Of a stretch of 64,000 nt of DNA, positions 33,360 to 43,347 are shown piece after piece (within the stretch, counting starts at the first letter, position 1; the number at the start of each line of letters is the position of its first letter). This stretch comes from Porphyromonas uenonis 60-3 (GTDB taxonomy: Bacteria > Bacteroidota > Bacteroidia > Bacteroidales > Porphyromonadaceae). The notes under the pieces are model-generated. The model did not search any database, had not been told where the DNA came from, and worked only from the letters and a program-made list of their open reading frames with translations. The DNA is taken from the NCBI RefSeq assembly GCF_000174775.1, contig NZ_ACLR01000120.1:1-64000 (forward strand), read 5' to 3'. Both the position numbers and the translations under genes were made by a program.

Positions 33360-35849
33360 ATGAATATATCTTTCAACTGGTTACAGCAATACCTACCTCG
33401 TCTAGAGGGTTATAATCCAAATGAAGTAGCGGAGACGCTCACGGCCATCGGTCTTGAGGTGGCTGGCGTCGAGCAGACTGAGTCTGTACGAGGCGGTCTG
33501 CGTGGTGTCGTCATAGGACGCACGCTCACTTGCATCCCCCACCCTAACTCTGACCACCTGCATGTCTGCACGGTCGATCTCGGCGAGGAGGAGCCTGTGC
33601 AGATTGTCTGTGGAGCGCCCAATGTAGCTGCTGGTCAGACGGTCGTCGTCGCTACTGTCGGCACCACCCTATACGGACCCGATGGCGAGCCTTTTAAGAT
33701 CAAAAAGTCCAAGCTACGTGGCGAACCTAGCATGGGTATGATTTGCTCGCAAGTGGAGATAGGTATGGGGGCTGACAGCTCTGGCATTTGGGTGCTAGAG
33801 GATGAGACGGTGCGGCCTGGGACACCTGCAGCTGACTACTTTGACCTAGCCAGTGACACCGTCATAGAGATAGACATAACGCCTAACCGTGTTGATGCGA
33901 CCTCGCACTATGGCGTGGCGCGCGACCTAGCAGCTTACTACTCCTATCGTGAGGGTCAGGTAATCCGTGCGGAGCGTCCGACCCTGACGAAGCCTCAGGC
34001 GGTCGATGCGAAGGCTCCTGCCATACAGGTTGAGATGGAGGTCTCCGCTGAGGATTGTCCTCGCTACCAGGGGGTGACGATACGTGGTCTGAAGTGTGTC
34101 GAGAGCCCAGACTGGCTCAAGGAGCGACTACAAAGCATCGGCCAGCGTCCTATCAATGCGGTGGTTGATGTGACCAACTTCGTCTTACACGAGATCGGGC
34201 AACCGCTGCACGCTTTTGACGCTCAGAAGATTGCTGGCGGGAAGCTGCGCATAGCTCATCTACCTGCTGGCACGCCTTTTACCACCTTGGATGGCGTAGA
34301 GCATAAGCTCACAGGCATGGAGAATATGATCTGCGACAGCCAGCTCACACCGCTTTGCATCGGAGGCGTGATGGGCGGACTGGACTCGGGCGTGACGATG
34401 GATACGACAGACATATTTATAGAGGCGGCCAACTTCAATCCGACGATCACACGTCGCGCTGCCAGAAGTCACGGGCTGAGCACCGACTCCTCCTTCCGCT
34501 TCGAGCGTGGACTAGATCCCGAGGCGACTGACTGGGCGCTCCAGCGTGCTGTATCGCTCATTCTGGAGATTTGCGGAGGCACCATAGCTGGTGAGACGGT
34601 GGATCACTATCGTATGCACCTGGATCCAGTAGAGTTGACAATCTCTACGGACTATGTCTCTCGGACCATCGGTCGTGACCTGACGGCAGAGCAGCTACAG
34701 CTCATCTTAGACGCTTTGGAGATGTCGCCTAAGGCTGTGGAAGGTGGAGCTTTTGCCATCTCTGTGCCTCGCTATCGCTACGATGTGACACGTCCAGTGG
34801 ATGTCGTCGAGGAGGTACTGCGCATCTACGGTTACAATGCCGTCCCGCTATCGGGTTATGTGCATGCGAGTCTCTCTAAGCAGAGCGACCAAGACCATAT
34901 CTACCATGCTCAGCTCAAGCTTTCGGAGCTACTCACAGGCTTTGGCTATCGAGAGATATTGAATAATTCGCTCACCTCTCGGCAATACTTTGAGGGGCAA
35001 AAGGCTTTTGACCTTAATCAGCTCGTACCGATAGAGAATCCGCTGAGTCAAGAGCTCAACGTGCTGCGCCCCACCCTCCTCGTGGGTGGTCTAGAAACGA
35101 TCTCTGACAATGTGCACCGCAAGCAACCTTACTGTGCGCTCTATGAGTGGGGCAACGTCTACCGCTACAAGCAGAACGACCAGGCGACTACGCCCCTAGA
35201 CCAGTACACCCAAGCGCACAGACTAGGCCTGTGGCTCTCGGGGACGCTCATGCCAAACAACTGGACGACCGCTGGCGAAGCAACTTCTCCCTATATGCTG
35301 CGAGGAGTTGTTGAGAAGCTCTTAGCGCACATGGGCTTTACGGCAGAGGACTACTCGGTGACTACACCTGCCGAGTGCCACGACCTGTGGAGCGAGGTGG
35401 TCTGCTACACCGATAGAGAGGGCAAGAGCCTCGCCTATGTAGGAGTCATTAGTAGCTATTGGCTCACGAAGTGCGATATCAAGCAACCAGTCTACTACGC
35501 CGAGCTATACAGCGACACCTTGATGGCTCATCTGCTACAGCACAAGGTGGTTAGCACGGAGCTTAGCAAGTATCCAACGGTGAAGCGTGACTTAGCGCTA
35601 CTCATCGACAACAACATTACCTACGAAGCATTGGCTAGCACCGCTCGCAAGGCTGAGCGTAAGCTACTTCAGCGGGTTGAGCTCTTTGATGTCTACACGG
35701 GCAAGGAGCTACCTTCGGGCAAGAAGAGCTACGCCTTGAGCTTCTACCTACGTGACGACAAGGGCACCCTACGAGATGCCCAGATCGATGCCGCCATGAA
35801 GCGCATCTGGCAAGCCATCGAGCAGGAGTACCACGCCACGCTTCGCTAG
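33360..35849 (+). CDS. pheT: Phenylalanyl-tRNA synthetase beta subunit, 829 aa
   Basis: PheT pairs with PheS to charge tRNA-Phe. Domains in order are the N-terminal part with a tRNA-binding OB-fold (about 40-155, HPNSDHLHVCTVDLG), the B3/B4 editing region (about 210-400), B5 (about 410-480), the catalytic-like core (about 490-700) and the C-terminal anticodon-binding ferredoxin-like domain (from about 735, STELSKYPTVKRDLAL). Length is typical. pheS is not adjacent. yebC follows after 67 bp. Confidence 0.96.
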   Translation: MNISFNWLQQYLPRLEGYNPNEVAETLTAIGLEVAGVEQTESVRGGLRGVVIGRTLTCIPHPNSDHLHVCTVDLGEEEPVQIVCGAPNVAAGQTVVVATVGTTLYGPDGEPFKIKKSKLRGEPSMGMICSQVEIGMGADSSGIWVLEDETVRPGTPAADYFDLASDTVIEIDITPNRVDATSHYGVARDLAAYYSYREGQVIRAERPTLTKPQAVDAKAPAIQVEMEVSAEDCPRYQGVTIRGLKCVESPDWLKERLQSIGQRPINAVVDVTNFVLHEIGQPLHAFDAQKIAGGKLRIAHLPAGTPFTTLDGVEHKLTGMENMICDSQLTPLCIGGVMGGLDSGVTMDTTDIFIEAANFNPTITRRAARSHGLSTDSSFRFERGLDPEATDWALQRAVSLILEICGGTIAGETVDHYRMHLDPVELTISTDYVSRTIGRDLTAEQLQLILDALEMSPKAVEGGAFAISVPRYRYDVTRPVDVVEEVLRIYGYNAVPLSGYVHASLSKQSDQDHIYHAQLKLSELLTGFGYREILNNSLTSRQYFEGQKAFDLNQLVPIENPLSQELNVLRPTLLVGGLETISDNVHRKQPYCALYEWGNVYRYKQNDQATTPLDQYTQAHRLGLWLSGTLMPNNWTTAGEATSPYMLRGVVEKLLAHMGFTAEDYSVTTPAECHDLWSEVVCYTDREGKSLAYVGVISSYWLTKCDIKQPVYYAELYSDTLMAHLLQHKVVSTELSKYPTVKRDLALLIDNNITYEALASTARKAERKLLQRVELFDVYTGKELPSGKKSYALSFYLRDDKGTLRDAQIDAAMKRIWQAIEQEYHATLR

Positions 35850-35916
35850 ATTAGACTAGCTTATCCAATCATCTGACATATCAATCAACTAACATAGTTA
35901 AGTATCCAATCCAATC

Positions 35917-36642
35917 ATGGGAAGAGCATTTGAATATCGTAAAGCACGCAAACTAAAGCGTTGGGGCAACATGGCTCGTGTCTTCACGAAGCTAGGTAAA
36001 GAGATCACCATTGCCGTTAAGGCTGGCGGACCTGATCCTGACACCAACCCACGACTACGTGTCCTCGTCCAGACGGCAAAGAAGGAGAACATGCCTAAGG
36101 AGAACGTGGAGCGTGCTATCAAAAAGGCTACCGACAAGGACAGCAACACCGATTATAAGGAGATGAACTATGAGGGCTACGGTCCGCATGGCATAGCCAT
36201 CTTTGTAGAGACGGCAACAGACAATACGACTCGCACGGTCGCCAACGTACGTAGCTACTTCAATAAGTTTGGCGGTAGTCTCGGGACGACAGGTAGCTTG
36301 GAGTTTCTCTTTGATCACCGCTGCGTCTTCCACGTTCAGCCTAAAGCAGAGGTAGACCAGGAGGAGCTAATCCTTGACTTGATCGACTATGGCGTGGAGG
36401 ATATAGAGCAAGACGAGGAGGAGTGGGTCATCGAGGGAGACTTCTCTCAGAACGGTGCTCTCCAAGCCAAGCTTGAGGAGCTGGGATTTGAGATTAGCTC
36501 GGTCGAGTTCATCCGCGTCCCCAAGGACACCCGCTCGGTCAGCGCAGAGGAGCGCGAAGAGCTCAACAAGCTCATCGAGCGACTCGAAGAGGATGAAGAT
36601 GTGCAGAACGTCTTCACCAATATGGAGGACGAAGAGGAGTAA
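35917..36642 (+). CDS. YebC/PmpR family protein, 241 aa
   Basis: This family is described as a DNA-binding regulator and, more recently, as a helper of translation at poly-proline stretches. The start MGRAFEYRKARKLKRWGNMARVFTKL is typical in the Bacteroidota branch (GRAFEYRKA rather than GHSKW), followed by NYEGYGPHGIAIFVE. The C-terminal tail is very acidic (LIERLEEDEDVQNVFTNMEDEEE). Length is standard. Confidence 0.93.
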   Translation: MGRAFEYRKARKLKRWGNMARVFTKLGKEITIAVKAGGPDPDTNPRLRVLVQTAKKENMPKENVERAIKKATDKDSNTDYKEMNYEGYGPHGIAIFVETATDNTTRTVANVRSYFNKFGGSLGTTGSLEFLFDHRCVFHVQPKAEVDQEELILDLIDYGVEDIEQDEEEWVIEGDFSQNGALQAKLEELGFEISSVEFIRVPKDTRSVSAEEREELNKLIERLEEDEDVQNVFTNMEDEEE

Positions 36643-36742
36643 TCTTCGCCTCCCCTCTCGGTTCCGTCCTTTATTCCCTTTCTTACAGCAGATAAGCTGT
36701 AGCACAGTTGCCCTTTGTTTAGCGCACGAATCCCTTTAGCAC

Positions 36743-38530
36743 ATGCAGCACATACGTAACTTTTGTATCATAGCTCACATTGATCACGGCAAGAGTACCC
36801 TCGCCGATCGTCTCTTGGAGTATACCAATACAGTCCAAAAGAAAGATCTGCAGGATCAAGTCCTGGACAATATGGATCTAGAGCGTGAGCGTGGCATCAC
36901 CATCAAGAGTCACGCCATACAGATGTCCTATACTAAGGATGATGTGGAGTACACGCTCAATCTGATTGACACGCCAGGACACGTGGACTTCAGCTACGAG
37001 GTGTCTCGCTCCATAGCTGCATGTGAGGGTGCGCTACTCATCGTAGACGCTTCGCAGGGAATACAGGCTCAGACCATCAGCAACCTCTACATGGCGATCG
37101 ATCATGACCTGACCATCATCCCAGTGGTCAACAAGATTGACCTGCCAGGCGCTTCGCCCGAAGAGGTGCAGGACCAGATCGTTAGTCTGCTGGGAGTAGA
37201 TCCAGACGAAGTGCTCTTTGCCAGTGGTAAGACGGGACAAGGCGTCAACGAAATCCTCGATGCCATCATAGAGCGTGTGCCAGCGCCCGTAGGAGATCCC
37301 GAAGCTCCCTTGCAGGCGCTTATCTTTGACTCTGTCTTCAATCCCTTCCGTGGCATCATCGCCTACTATAAGATTGTCAACGGCTCCATAGCCAAGGGCG
37401 ACAAAGTCAAGTTCATCAATACAGGTATGGAGTACGACGCCGATGAGGTAGGCGTGCTTAAGCTTGACATGATGCCGAGAGATCGGGTCAACACAGGCGA
37501 CGTGGGCTACATCATCTCTGGCATCAAGACCAGCAAAGAAGTCAAGGTGGGTGATACGATCACGCACATTCAGCGCCCCGCCTCAGAGGCTATTGCAGGC
37601 TTTGAGGAGGTCAAGCCGATGGTCTTCGCTGGTGTCTACCCCATTGACACGGAAGACTTTGAGGACTTGCGCGCTTCGCTCGAGAAGCTACAGCTCAACG
37701 ATGCTTCGCTCACCTTTACACCTGAGAGCTCCGCAGCTCTAGGCTTCGGCTTCCGCTGCGGGTTCCTCGGTTTGCTCCATATGGAGATCATACAGGAACG
37801 TCTCGACCGTGAGTTCAATATGAACGTCATCACGACCGTCCCCAACGTCTCCTACCTCGTTTATGACAAGAAGGGTGGCGTGACCGAGGTGCACAACCCG
37901 TCTGGCCTGCCCGATCCGATGCAGATTGATCACATCGATGAGCCGTACATACGAGCTACGATCATCACAGACACCGCCTACATCGGTCCTATCATGACGC
38001 TCTGCCTTGACAAGCGTGGCATCCTCATCAAGCAGGAGTACATCAGTGGCAATCGTGTCGAGATCTACTTTGACCTGCCTCTCGGGGAGATAGTTATCGA
38101 CTTCTATGACAAGCTCAAGAGCATCTCACGAGGCTACGCTTCCTTTGACTATCATCTGAGCGACTTCCGCCCCTCCAAGCTGGTCAAGCTAGACATCCTC
38201 CTCAATGGAGAGCCCGTCGATGCGCTCTCGACGCTGACGCACTTTGACAACAGCGTCCCCTTCGGTCGCCGCATGTGCGAAAAGCTGAAAGAGCTCATCC
38301 CGCGCCAGCAGTTTGACATAGCCATCCAAGCCGCCATCGGCGCTAAGATCATCGCCCGTGAGACCGTCAAGGCAGTTCGCAAAGATGTGACAGCCAAGTG
38401 CTACGGTGGTGATATCAGCCGTAAGCGTAAGCTACTAGAGAAGCAGAAAGAGGGTAAGAAGCGTATGAAGCAGATCGGCAACGTGGAGATACCGCAGAAA
38501 GCCTTCCTCGCTGTCCTCAAGCTCGACTAA
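36743..38530 (+). CDS. lepA: Elongation factor 4 (LepA), 595 aa
   Basis: LepA is a ribosome-associated translational GTPase. G1 [15 protein letters not shown] is at about residues 10-24, G2 [10 protein letters not shown]3 [12 protein letters not shown] and G4 NKIDLPGA. The domain order (G, II, III, V and the LepA-specific C-terminal domain with [16 protein letters not shown]) and the length are normal. It is between yebC (100 bp) and dnaB (103 bp). Confidence 0.97.
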   Translation: MQHIRNFCIIAHIDHGKSTLADRLLEYTNTVQKKDLQDQVLDNMDLERERGITIKSHAIQMSYTKDDVEYTLNLIDTPGHVDFSYEVSRSIAACEGALLIVDASQGIQAQTISNLYMAIDHDLTIIPVVNKIDLPGASPEEVQDQIVSLLGVDPDEVLFASGKTGQGVNEILDAIIERVPAPVGDPEAPLQALIFDSVFNPFRGIIAYYKIVNGSIAKGDKVKFINTGMEYDADEVGVLKLDMMPRDRVNTGDVGYIISGIKTSKEVKVGDTITHIQRPASEAIAGFEEVKPMVFAGVYPIDTEDFEDLRASLEKLQLNDASLTFTPESSAALGFGFRCGFLGLLHMEIIQERLDREFNMNVITTVPNVSYLVYDKKGGVTEVHNPSGLPDPMQIDHIDEPYIRATIITDTAYIGPIMTLCLDKRGILIKQEYISGNRVEIYFDLPLGEIVIDFYDKLKSISRGYASFDYHLSDFRPSKLVKLDILLNGEPVDALSTLTHFDNSVPFGRRMCEKLKELIPRQQFDIAIQAAIGAKIIARETVKAVRKDVTAKCYGGDISRKRKLLEKQKEGKKRMKQIGNVEIPQKAFLAVLKLD

Positions 38531-38633
38531 AGCCCCTCCACAGCTCATCTTATCGCCACAGCCTAGGCTCCAACGTCTAGGCTACTGACTTGTCCCCCTC
38601 ACGCAACACTCACCTAGCCAAAACATCTAGATC

Positions 38634-40226
38634 ATGCCATCCCTAAAGCCTACACAGCAGAAGCAGCTCCGCAAGCCGCAAGCCTCTCTCGACCGCACGA
38701 CCGAGGGGCGCGTACCACCTCAAGCCACAGATATTGAGGAAGCTGTGCTGGGCGCCATACTACTGGAGAAGGAGGCCTTCTCCGAGATCAGCACCATCCT
38801 AGAGCCCGAGAGCTTCTATATCAATGCGCACCAGATCATCTTCGAGGTCATGCGCGACCTCAGTCTGGAGGAGCAGCCGATAGATCTGCATACCGTCAGC
38901 CAGAGACTACAGCGTGATGGCAAGCTGGACCAGGTCGGGGGGATGCCCTTCCTCGTCGAGCTATCCAACCGTGTCATCAGTGCGGGCAACCTCGAGTACC
39001 ACGCCATGATTGTGGCGCAAAAAGCCCTCAGTCGCAACCTGATCAAGTTCTCTACCGAGGTACTCACCGCAGCTTACGAAGACACCATCGACATCGAGGA
39101 TCAGATGGAGACCGCCGAGGGAACACTCTTCGCCCTCTCGCAGAAGCATCTTCGCAAAGATGTCCAGCCCATCAATACGGTCCTCAAAGTTGCCATCGAT
39201 GATATCAAGGCTGCCGCCAATAGTGCCGAGGGTATCAGCGGTATCTCCTCAGGCTTTGACGGCATCGATGCGATGACAGCTGGGTGGCAGAAGTCAGACC
39301 TCATCATCATCGCCGCGCGCCCCGCTATCGGTAAGACAGCTTTCGTCCTCTCCATGGCCAAGTACATTGCTGTGGACAATAAGATACCCGTTGCCCTTTT
39401 CAACCTAGAGATGAGCAGCGTGCAGCTAGTCAAGCGTCTGATCAGTAACGTCTGCGAGCTCCCTGGCGAAAAGCTCAAGAGCGGTCAGCTCGAGCAGTTT
39501 GAGTGGACCCAACTTGATGAGCGTATCAGCGTCTTGGAGAATACGCCCCTCTACATTGACGACACGCCCAGCCTCTCCGTCTTCGAGCTGCGTACCAAGG
39601 TGCGCCGTCTCGTACGAGAGCACGACATCAAGATCATCATCATTGACTACCTCCAGCTTATGAATGCCAGCGGGATGAACTTTGGCAACCGTGAGCAAGA
39701 GGTCAGTACCATCTCCCGCTCGCTCAAGATGCTAGCCAAGGAGCTAGACATACCCATCATCGCCCTCTCACAGCTCAACCGTGCTGTCGAGCTACGCAAG
39801 AACGACAGCGGGACCAATAGCAAGGTGCCTCAGCTCTCCGACCTGCGTGAGTCAGGCGCTATCGAGCAGGATGCCGATATGGTTTGCTTCCTGCACAGAC
39901 CCGAGGTGTATGGCATCATGCAGGATGACAACGGAGACACCAAGGGCATCGGCTACTTCATCATTGCCAAGCACCGTAACGGTCCGATTGGAGATGTGCG
40001 TATCGGCTTCCGAGGCGAGTTTGCCAAGTTCTACCCACTCGAAGAGGCAAACATGCACTACACCTCCCAGATCAATGGCGTCAAAGCAAGACAAACATCA
40101 TCTGCTACTCCAGGAGTCACACCAGGCGCAGAGGCTGGTAATCCCTTCGGTCAAACCTTTAACGTCGGCGCCTCAGACTTCAACCCGATGGCCACCGACG
40201 ACGAGGAGAGCGACTTCCCCTACTAG
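38634..40226 (+). CDS. dnaB: Replicative DNA helicase DnaB, 530 aa
   Basis: DnaB is the hexameric helicase of the replication fork. The N-terminal domain (about residues 30-135, EEAVLGAILLEKEAF) is followed by a linker and the RecA-like core. Walker A is RPAIGKTAF (Ala in place of the usual Gly/Met) and Walker B is IIIIDYLQLM. The C-terminal end is a disordered tail. No intein is present. A terminator follows at 40295-40334. Confidence 0.96.
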   Translation: MPSLKPTQQKQLRKPQASLDRTTEGRVPPQATDIEEAVLGAILLEKEAFSEISTILEPESFYINAHQIIFEVMRDLSLEEQPIDLHTVSQRLQRDGKLDQVGGMPFLVELSNRVISAGNLEYHAMIVAQKALSRNLIKFSTEVLTAAYEDTIDIEDQMETAEGTLFALSQKHLRKDVQPINTVLKVAIDDIKAAANSAEGISGISSGFDGIDAMTAGWQKSDLIIIAARPAIGKTAFVLSMAKYIAVDNKIPVALFNLEMSSVQLVKRLISNVCELPGEKLKSGQLEQFEWTQLDERISVLENTPLYIDDTPSLSVFELRTKVRRLVREHDIKIIIIDYLQLMNASGMNFGNREQEVSTISRSLKMLAKELDIPIIALSQLNRAVELRKNDSGTNSKVPQLSDLRESGAIEQDADMVCFLHRPEVYGIMQDDNGDTKGIGYFIIAKHRNGPIGDVRIGFRGEFAKFYPLEEANMHYTSQINGVKARQTSSATPGVTPGAEAGNPFGQTFNVGASDFNPMATDDEESDFPY

Positions 40227-40294
40227 CACAGAACTAGCCTACCACACCTGCCGCTGTCGCTCCTTCTGACAGTGTACAGAGACTATACAAATAA

Positions 40295-40334
40295 GGCTCA
40301 ATCGCTGAACAAAAGGCGGTTGAGTCTTTTTCTT
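40295..40334 (+). terminator. Terminator after dnaB
   Basis: An 11-bp stem with G-T pairs (GGCTCAATCGC at 40295-40305; GCGGTTGAGTC at 40316-40326) is followed by TTTTTCTTTTT. Confidence 0.85.
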
Positions 40335-40380
40335 TTTGCGCCTACCACAGTTCAATTCTTCGGAAGGAATACTCAAATAG

Positions 40381-40523
40381 CTCGGAGGAAAGCCAAAATC
40401 CCCACGGAGGGGCGAAATAAAAGTTCGGAAGAATGAAATGAAAGTTCGGAAGAAAGATTTCGAAGTTCCGAAGAATTTCCGATTTCCTCCATGGAGATTT
40501 CCGAATACATCAGGAGGAAACAT
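40381..40523 (+). repeat. Family 2 palindrome block, copy C (21-bp period, 3 units)
   Basis: Units start at 40421, 40442 and 40463. The block starts with CCCCACGGAGGGGCG and ends with GATTTCCTCCATGGAG and a segment GAGGAAAC. It lies in the 589-bp gap between dnaB and murG, followed 78 bp later by a Family 1 array. Confidence 0.88.
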
Positions 40524-40600
40524 GATTCGTCAAGAAGTTGCCGAGCCTGTCCAAGCAGATTCGCAACCCTTAACCGCACTTTTGCTTGTTTCCTCCTTAT

Positions 40601-40702
40601 GAAAATGGATTTTCTCCCGCATGAAAATAGATTTTCATCCGTATGAAAACAGATTGCCGTGCGCAGGACAATAAAGTTTCGTCCGTATGAAACGGAGGAG
40701 AG
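40601..40702 (+). repeat. Family 1 palindrome array, locus 4 (22-bp period, 5 units)
   Basis: Units start at 40601, 40623, 40645, 40667 and 40689, all exactly 22 bp apart. The first two are intact GAAAAT-NN-ATTTTC palindromes. The third lacks the right arm, the fourth lacks the left arm, and the fifth is a half unit. A -7 element TACATTTG follows at 40726. Confidence 0.8.
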
Positions 40703-40725
40703 GCAGGCGGTTGGGTGCTTTTTCG

Positions 40726-40733
40726 TACATTTG
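40726..40733 (+). promoter_or_regulatory. -7 element of the murG-ftsZ run
   Basis: TACATTTG lies 83 bp upstream of murG, directly after the Family 1 array. Confidence 0.5.
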
Positions 40734-40815
40734 TAAGCGATAGCAGTCGGGCTTGCTAGCACTGACTGCGACAGACCTTTTTTATCTCAGTAGACTTTAT
40801 TGATCTCATCGTGCT

Positions 40816-41928
40816 ATGCAAGAGCCAAACAAACCTAGAGTGATCATCAGCGGAGGCGGTACCGGTGGACATATCAACCCCGCCCTAGCTATTGCCGACG
40901 AGGTACGTCGACGCTATCCAGAGAGTCAGATACTTTTCGTCGGAGCCTTGGGACGTATGGAGATGGAGCGTGTCCCCGCTGCAGGCTATGAGATCGTTGG
41001 TCTGCCTGTCATGGGGATGGATCGCAAGCGTCTCTGGCGCAACTTTAAGGTGCTGCGCTCTCTGATCAAGAGCCGCCTGATGGTTCGCAAGACTTTGGCA
41101 GACTTTCATCCCGATCTAGCCGTCGGTGTGGGTGGCTATGCGAGCGCCCCTACGCTCAAGGAGGCTCAGCGTAGCGGTATCCCGACGCTCCTACAGGAGC
41201 AAAACAGCTATGCTGGTGTGACCAATAAGTTCCTAGCCCGTGAGGCGAAGTGTATCTGCGTCGCTTACCCAGGTATGGAGCGCTTCTTCCCGAGTGATCG
41301 GATCATCCTAACGGGCAATCCCGTACGCCACGCTATCGAGTACAACCATACGACCCGTGAGGAGGCGTGCGCTTATTTTGCGCTCCCCTCTTCACTGTCA
41401 CGTACTATCTTGGTCATGGGCGGTAGTCTAGGGGCTAGGACGATCAATGAATCGGTCGTGGCTGCGCTACCTGAGTGGAGCAAGCTAGGCTATCAATTGA
41501 TCTGGCAGACGGGACGCAGCTACGAGCATGAAGCACAGGAGCTGATCAAGGAGTATGATATTAGCAAGCGTGCTTACGTATCAGCTTACGTAGAGCGCAT
41601 GGATCTAGCTTACAAGCTGGCCGATGTGGCGGTGTCTCGTGCGGGTGCCCTGAGCGTCTCGGAGCTTTGTCTCTCGGAGCTACCAGCCATCCTAATTCCT
41701 TCGCCCAATGTGGCTGAGGATCATCAGACGAAAAATGCGCGTGCACTCTCTACTCGTGGCGCTGCAATCCTCCTTCTAGATAGCGAAGCGGTAGGCCAGA
41801 TGGGACTCACCATCACTGAGCTACTCAAAGATGAGACGCGGAGAGAGAAGATGAAGGCAGCGCTTCGTGACCTCGCTACACCGCAAGCTGTAGAGCGCAT
41901 CGTGGATCAGATGGAGCTACTGTGGTAG
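40816..41928 (+). CDS. murG: UDP-GlcNAc:lipid I N-acetylglucosaminyltransferase MurG, 370 aa
   Basis: MurG adds GlcNAc to lipid I to make lipid II at the inner face of the membrane. The N-terminal glycine loop GGGTGGHINPALAIADE (about residues 13-30), the second loop VMGGSLGARTINE and the sugar-nucleotide site SRAGALSVSELCLSELPAILIP are present. Length is standard. It opens the run murG-murC-ftsQ-ftsA-ftsZ. dnaB, not ftsW, lies upstream, so the division cluster is split here. Confidence 0.96.
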   Translation: MQEPNKPRVIISGGGTGGHINPALAIADEVRRRYPESQILFVGALGRMEMERVPAAGYEIVGLPVMGMDRKRLWRNFKVLRSLIKSRLMVRKTLADFHPDLAVGVGGYASAPTLKEAQRSGIPTLLQEQNSYAGVTNKFLAREAKCICVAYPGMERFFPSDRIILTGNPVRHAIEYNHTTREEACAYFALPSSLSRTILVMGGSLGARTINESVVAALPEWSKLGYQLIWQTGRSYEHEAQELIKEYDISKRAYVSAYVERMDLAYKLADVAVSRAGALSVSELCLSELPAILIPSPNVAEDHQTKNARALSTRGAAILLLDSEAVGQMGLTITELLKDETRREKMKAALRDLATPQAVERIVDQMELLW

Positions 41929-41963
41929 TCTCTTTTTACTTTGCAAAGACCTTTCGCTAACGC

Positions 41964-43337
41964 ATGAGTTACGTTTATTTTATCGGTATCGGAGGTGCTG
42001 GCATGAGTGCTCTAGCACGTTACTATCACCTCAAGGGATGCAATGTGTCGGGCTACGACCGCTCACACAACATGTACACCGACGAGCTAGAGCAGCTAGG
42101 CATCGCTATACACTACGACAGCGATGCCTCGTGGCTGGAGAGCGCTCCGATGACTCCTGACAATACGCTAGTCATCTACACGCCTGCTATACCGCACGAC
42201 CACCCTGAGCTATGCTATCTGCGTAGTCATCACTTCCGTGTGCTAAAGCGCGCTGAGGCGCTTGGCGTCATAGCCGAGAGCTATCGCACACTGGCTGTTG
42301 CTGGTTCGCATGGCAAGACCACGACGACCAACATGCTAGCGCATATCCTAGATGGTGCCAAAGAGGTGGGCTGTACAGCCTTCATCGGTGGCCTGGCTGT
42401 GGATACGGGATCTAACTTTATCTACTCCGACCACTCCAATCTGCTGGTGGTAGAGGCGGACGAGTATGACCGCTCGTTCCTACACCTCAACCCTTATATG
42501 GCTGTCGTGACCTCGACTGATGCAGATCACCTAGACATCTACGGAGACTATGCGGGGTACCTAGCAGGCTTCGAAGAGTTTTGTAGCCAAATACAGCCTG
42601 GTGGCACGCTACTGATGAAGGAAGGGCTACCGATCAAGCCACACCTAGCAGAAGGCGTACGTACATTGACCTATGGCAGTGCCTCTACGGCGGACGTTTA
42701 CTACGACCATGTGACCGTCGGAGATGGGACAATCCGCTTCGACTGGCACTACCCAGAGGCGGGGATTCATCTAGAGCAGGTCGCTCTCGGGGTGCCTGTA
42801 CGTACTAACCTGGAGAATGCTACGGCAGCTATGACCATCGCTTATCTCAACGGGGTCGCTCCTGCGAACATCGTACGAGGCGTGGAGAGCTTCCGAGGTA
42901 CCAAGCGACGCTTCGAGCTGGTACTGCAGACAGATCGTCACCTACTCATTGACGACTATGCGCATCACCCAGTGGAGCTAGACAGTTCCATTCGCTCGAT
43001 CAAGGAGATCTACGGTTCGGAGGATGTGCTGGCTATCTTCCAGCCACACCTCTACTCGCGTACGGCAGACTTTTATCAGGACTTTGCCAAGAGCCTCTCA
43101 CATGTAGATCAGGTGATCGTGCTAGACATTTACCCAGCCCGTGAGGAGCCTATGCCCGGCGTCACATCGGAGCTTATATACAAGGAGTTGACAGCGCCAC
43201 ACCGCTGGCTATGTACCAAGGAGGAGCTGCTCCCTCTGCTTCGACAGATAAAACTGCCACGCGTGGTGGTCACGGTCGGTGCGGGAGACATTGATAAGCT
43301 GGTTCTCCCAATCAGAGATTATCTAGCTACACTATAA
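41964..43337 (+). CDS. murC: UDP-N-acetylmuramate-L-alanine ligase MurC, 457 aa
   Basis: MurC adds the first stem residue of peptidoglycan. The N-terminal Rossmann loop GIGGAGMSALA is at residues 8-18, the ATP loop AGSHGKTTTTNML near 112, and the central-domain motif VEADEYDRSFLHL and the C-terminal YAHHPVELDSSI are present. The last (ligase) domain is complete. It lies 35 bp after murG and 10 bp before ftsQ. Confidence 0.96.
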   Translation: MSYVYFIGIGGAGMSALARYYHLKGCNVSGYDRSHNMYTDELEQLGIAIHYDSDASWLESAPMTPDNTLVIYTPAIPHDHPELCYLRSHHFRVLKRAEALGVIAESYRTLAVAGSHGKTTTTNMLAHILDGAKEVGCTAFIGGLAVDTGSNFIYSDHSNLLVVEADEYDRSFLHLNPYMAVVTSTDADHLDIYGDYAGYLAGFEEFCSQIQPGGTLLMKEGLPIKPHLAEGVRTLTYGSASTADVYYDHVTVGDGTIRFDWHYPEAGIHLEQVALGVPVRTNLENATAAMTIAYLNGVAPANIVRGVESFRGTKRRFELVLQTDRHLLIDDYAHHPVELDSSIRSIKEIYGSEDVLAIFQPHLYSRTADFYQDFAKSLSHVDQVIVLDIYPAREEPMPGVTSELIYKELTAPHRWLCTKEELLPLLRQIKLPRVVVTVGAGDIDKLVLPIRDYLATL

Positions 43338-43347
43338 TAATTAAGGG

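Noticed and set aside
38561-38585. Hairpin between lepA and dnaB as a terminator
   Set aside because: The stem (GCCTAG/CTAGGC) has no T-run after it.
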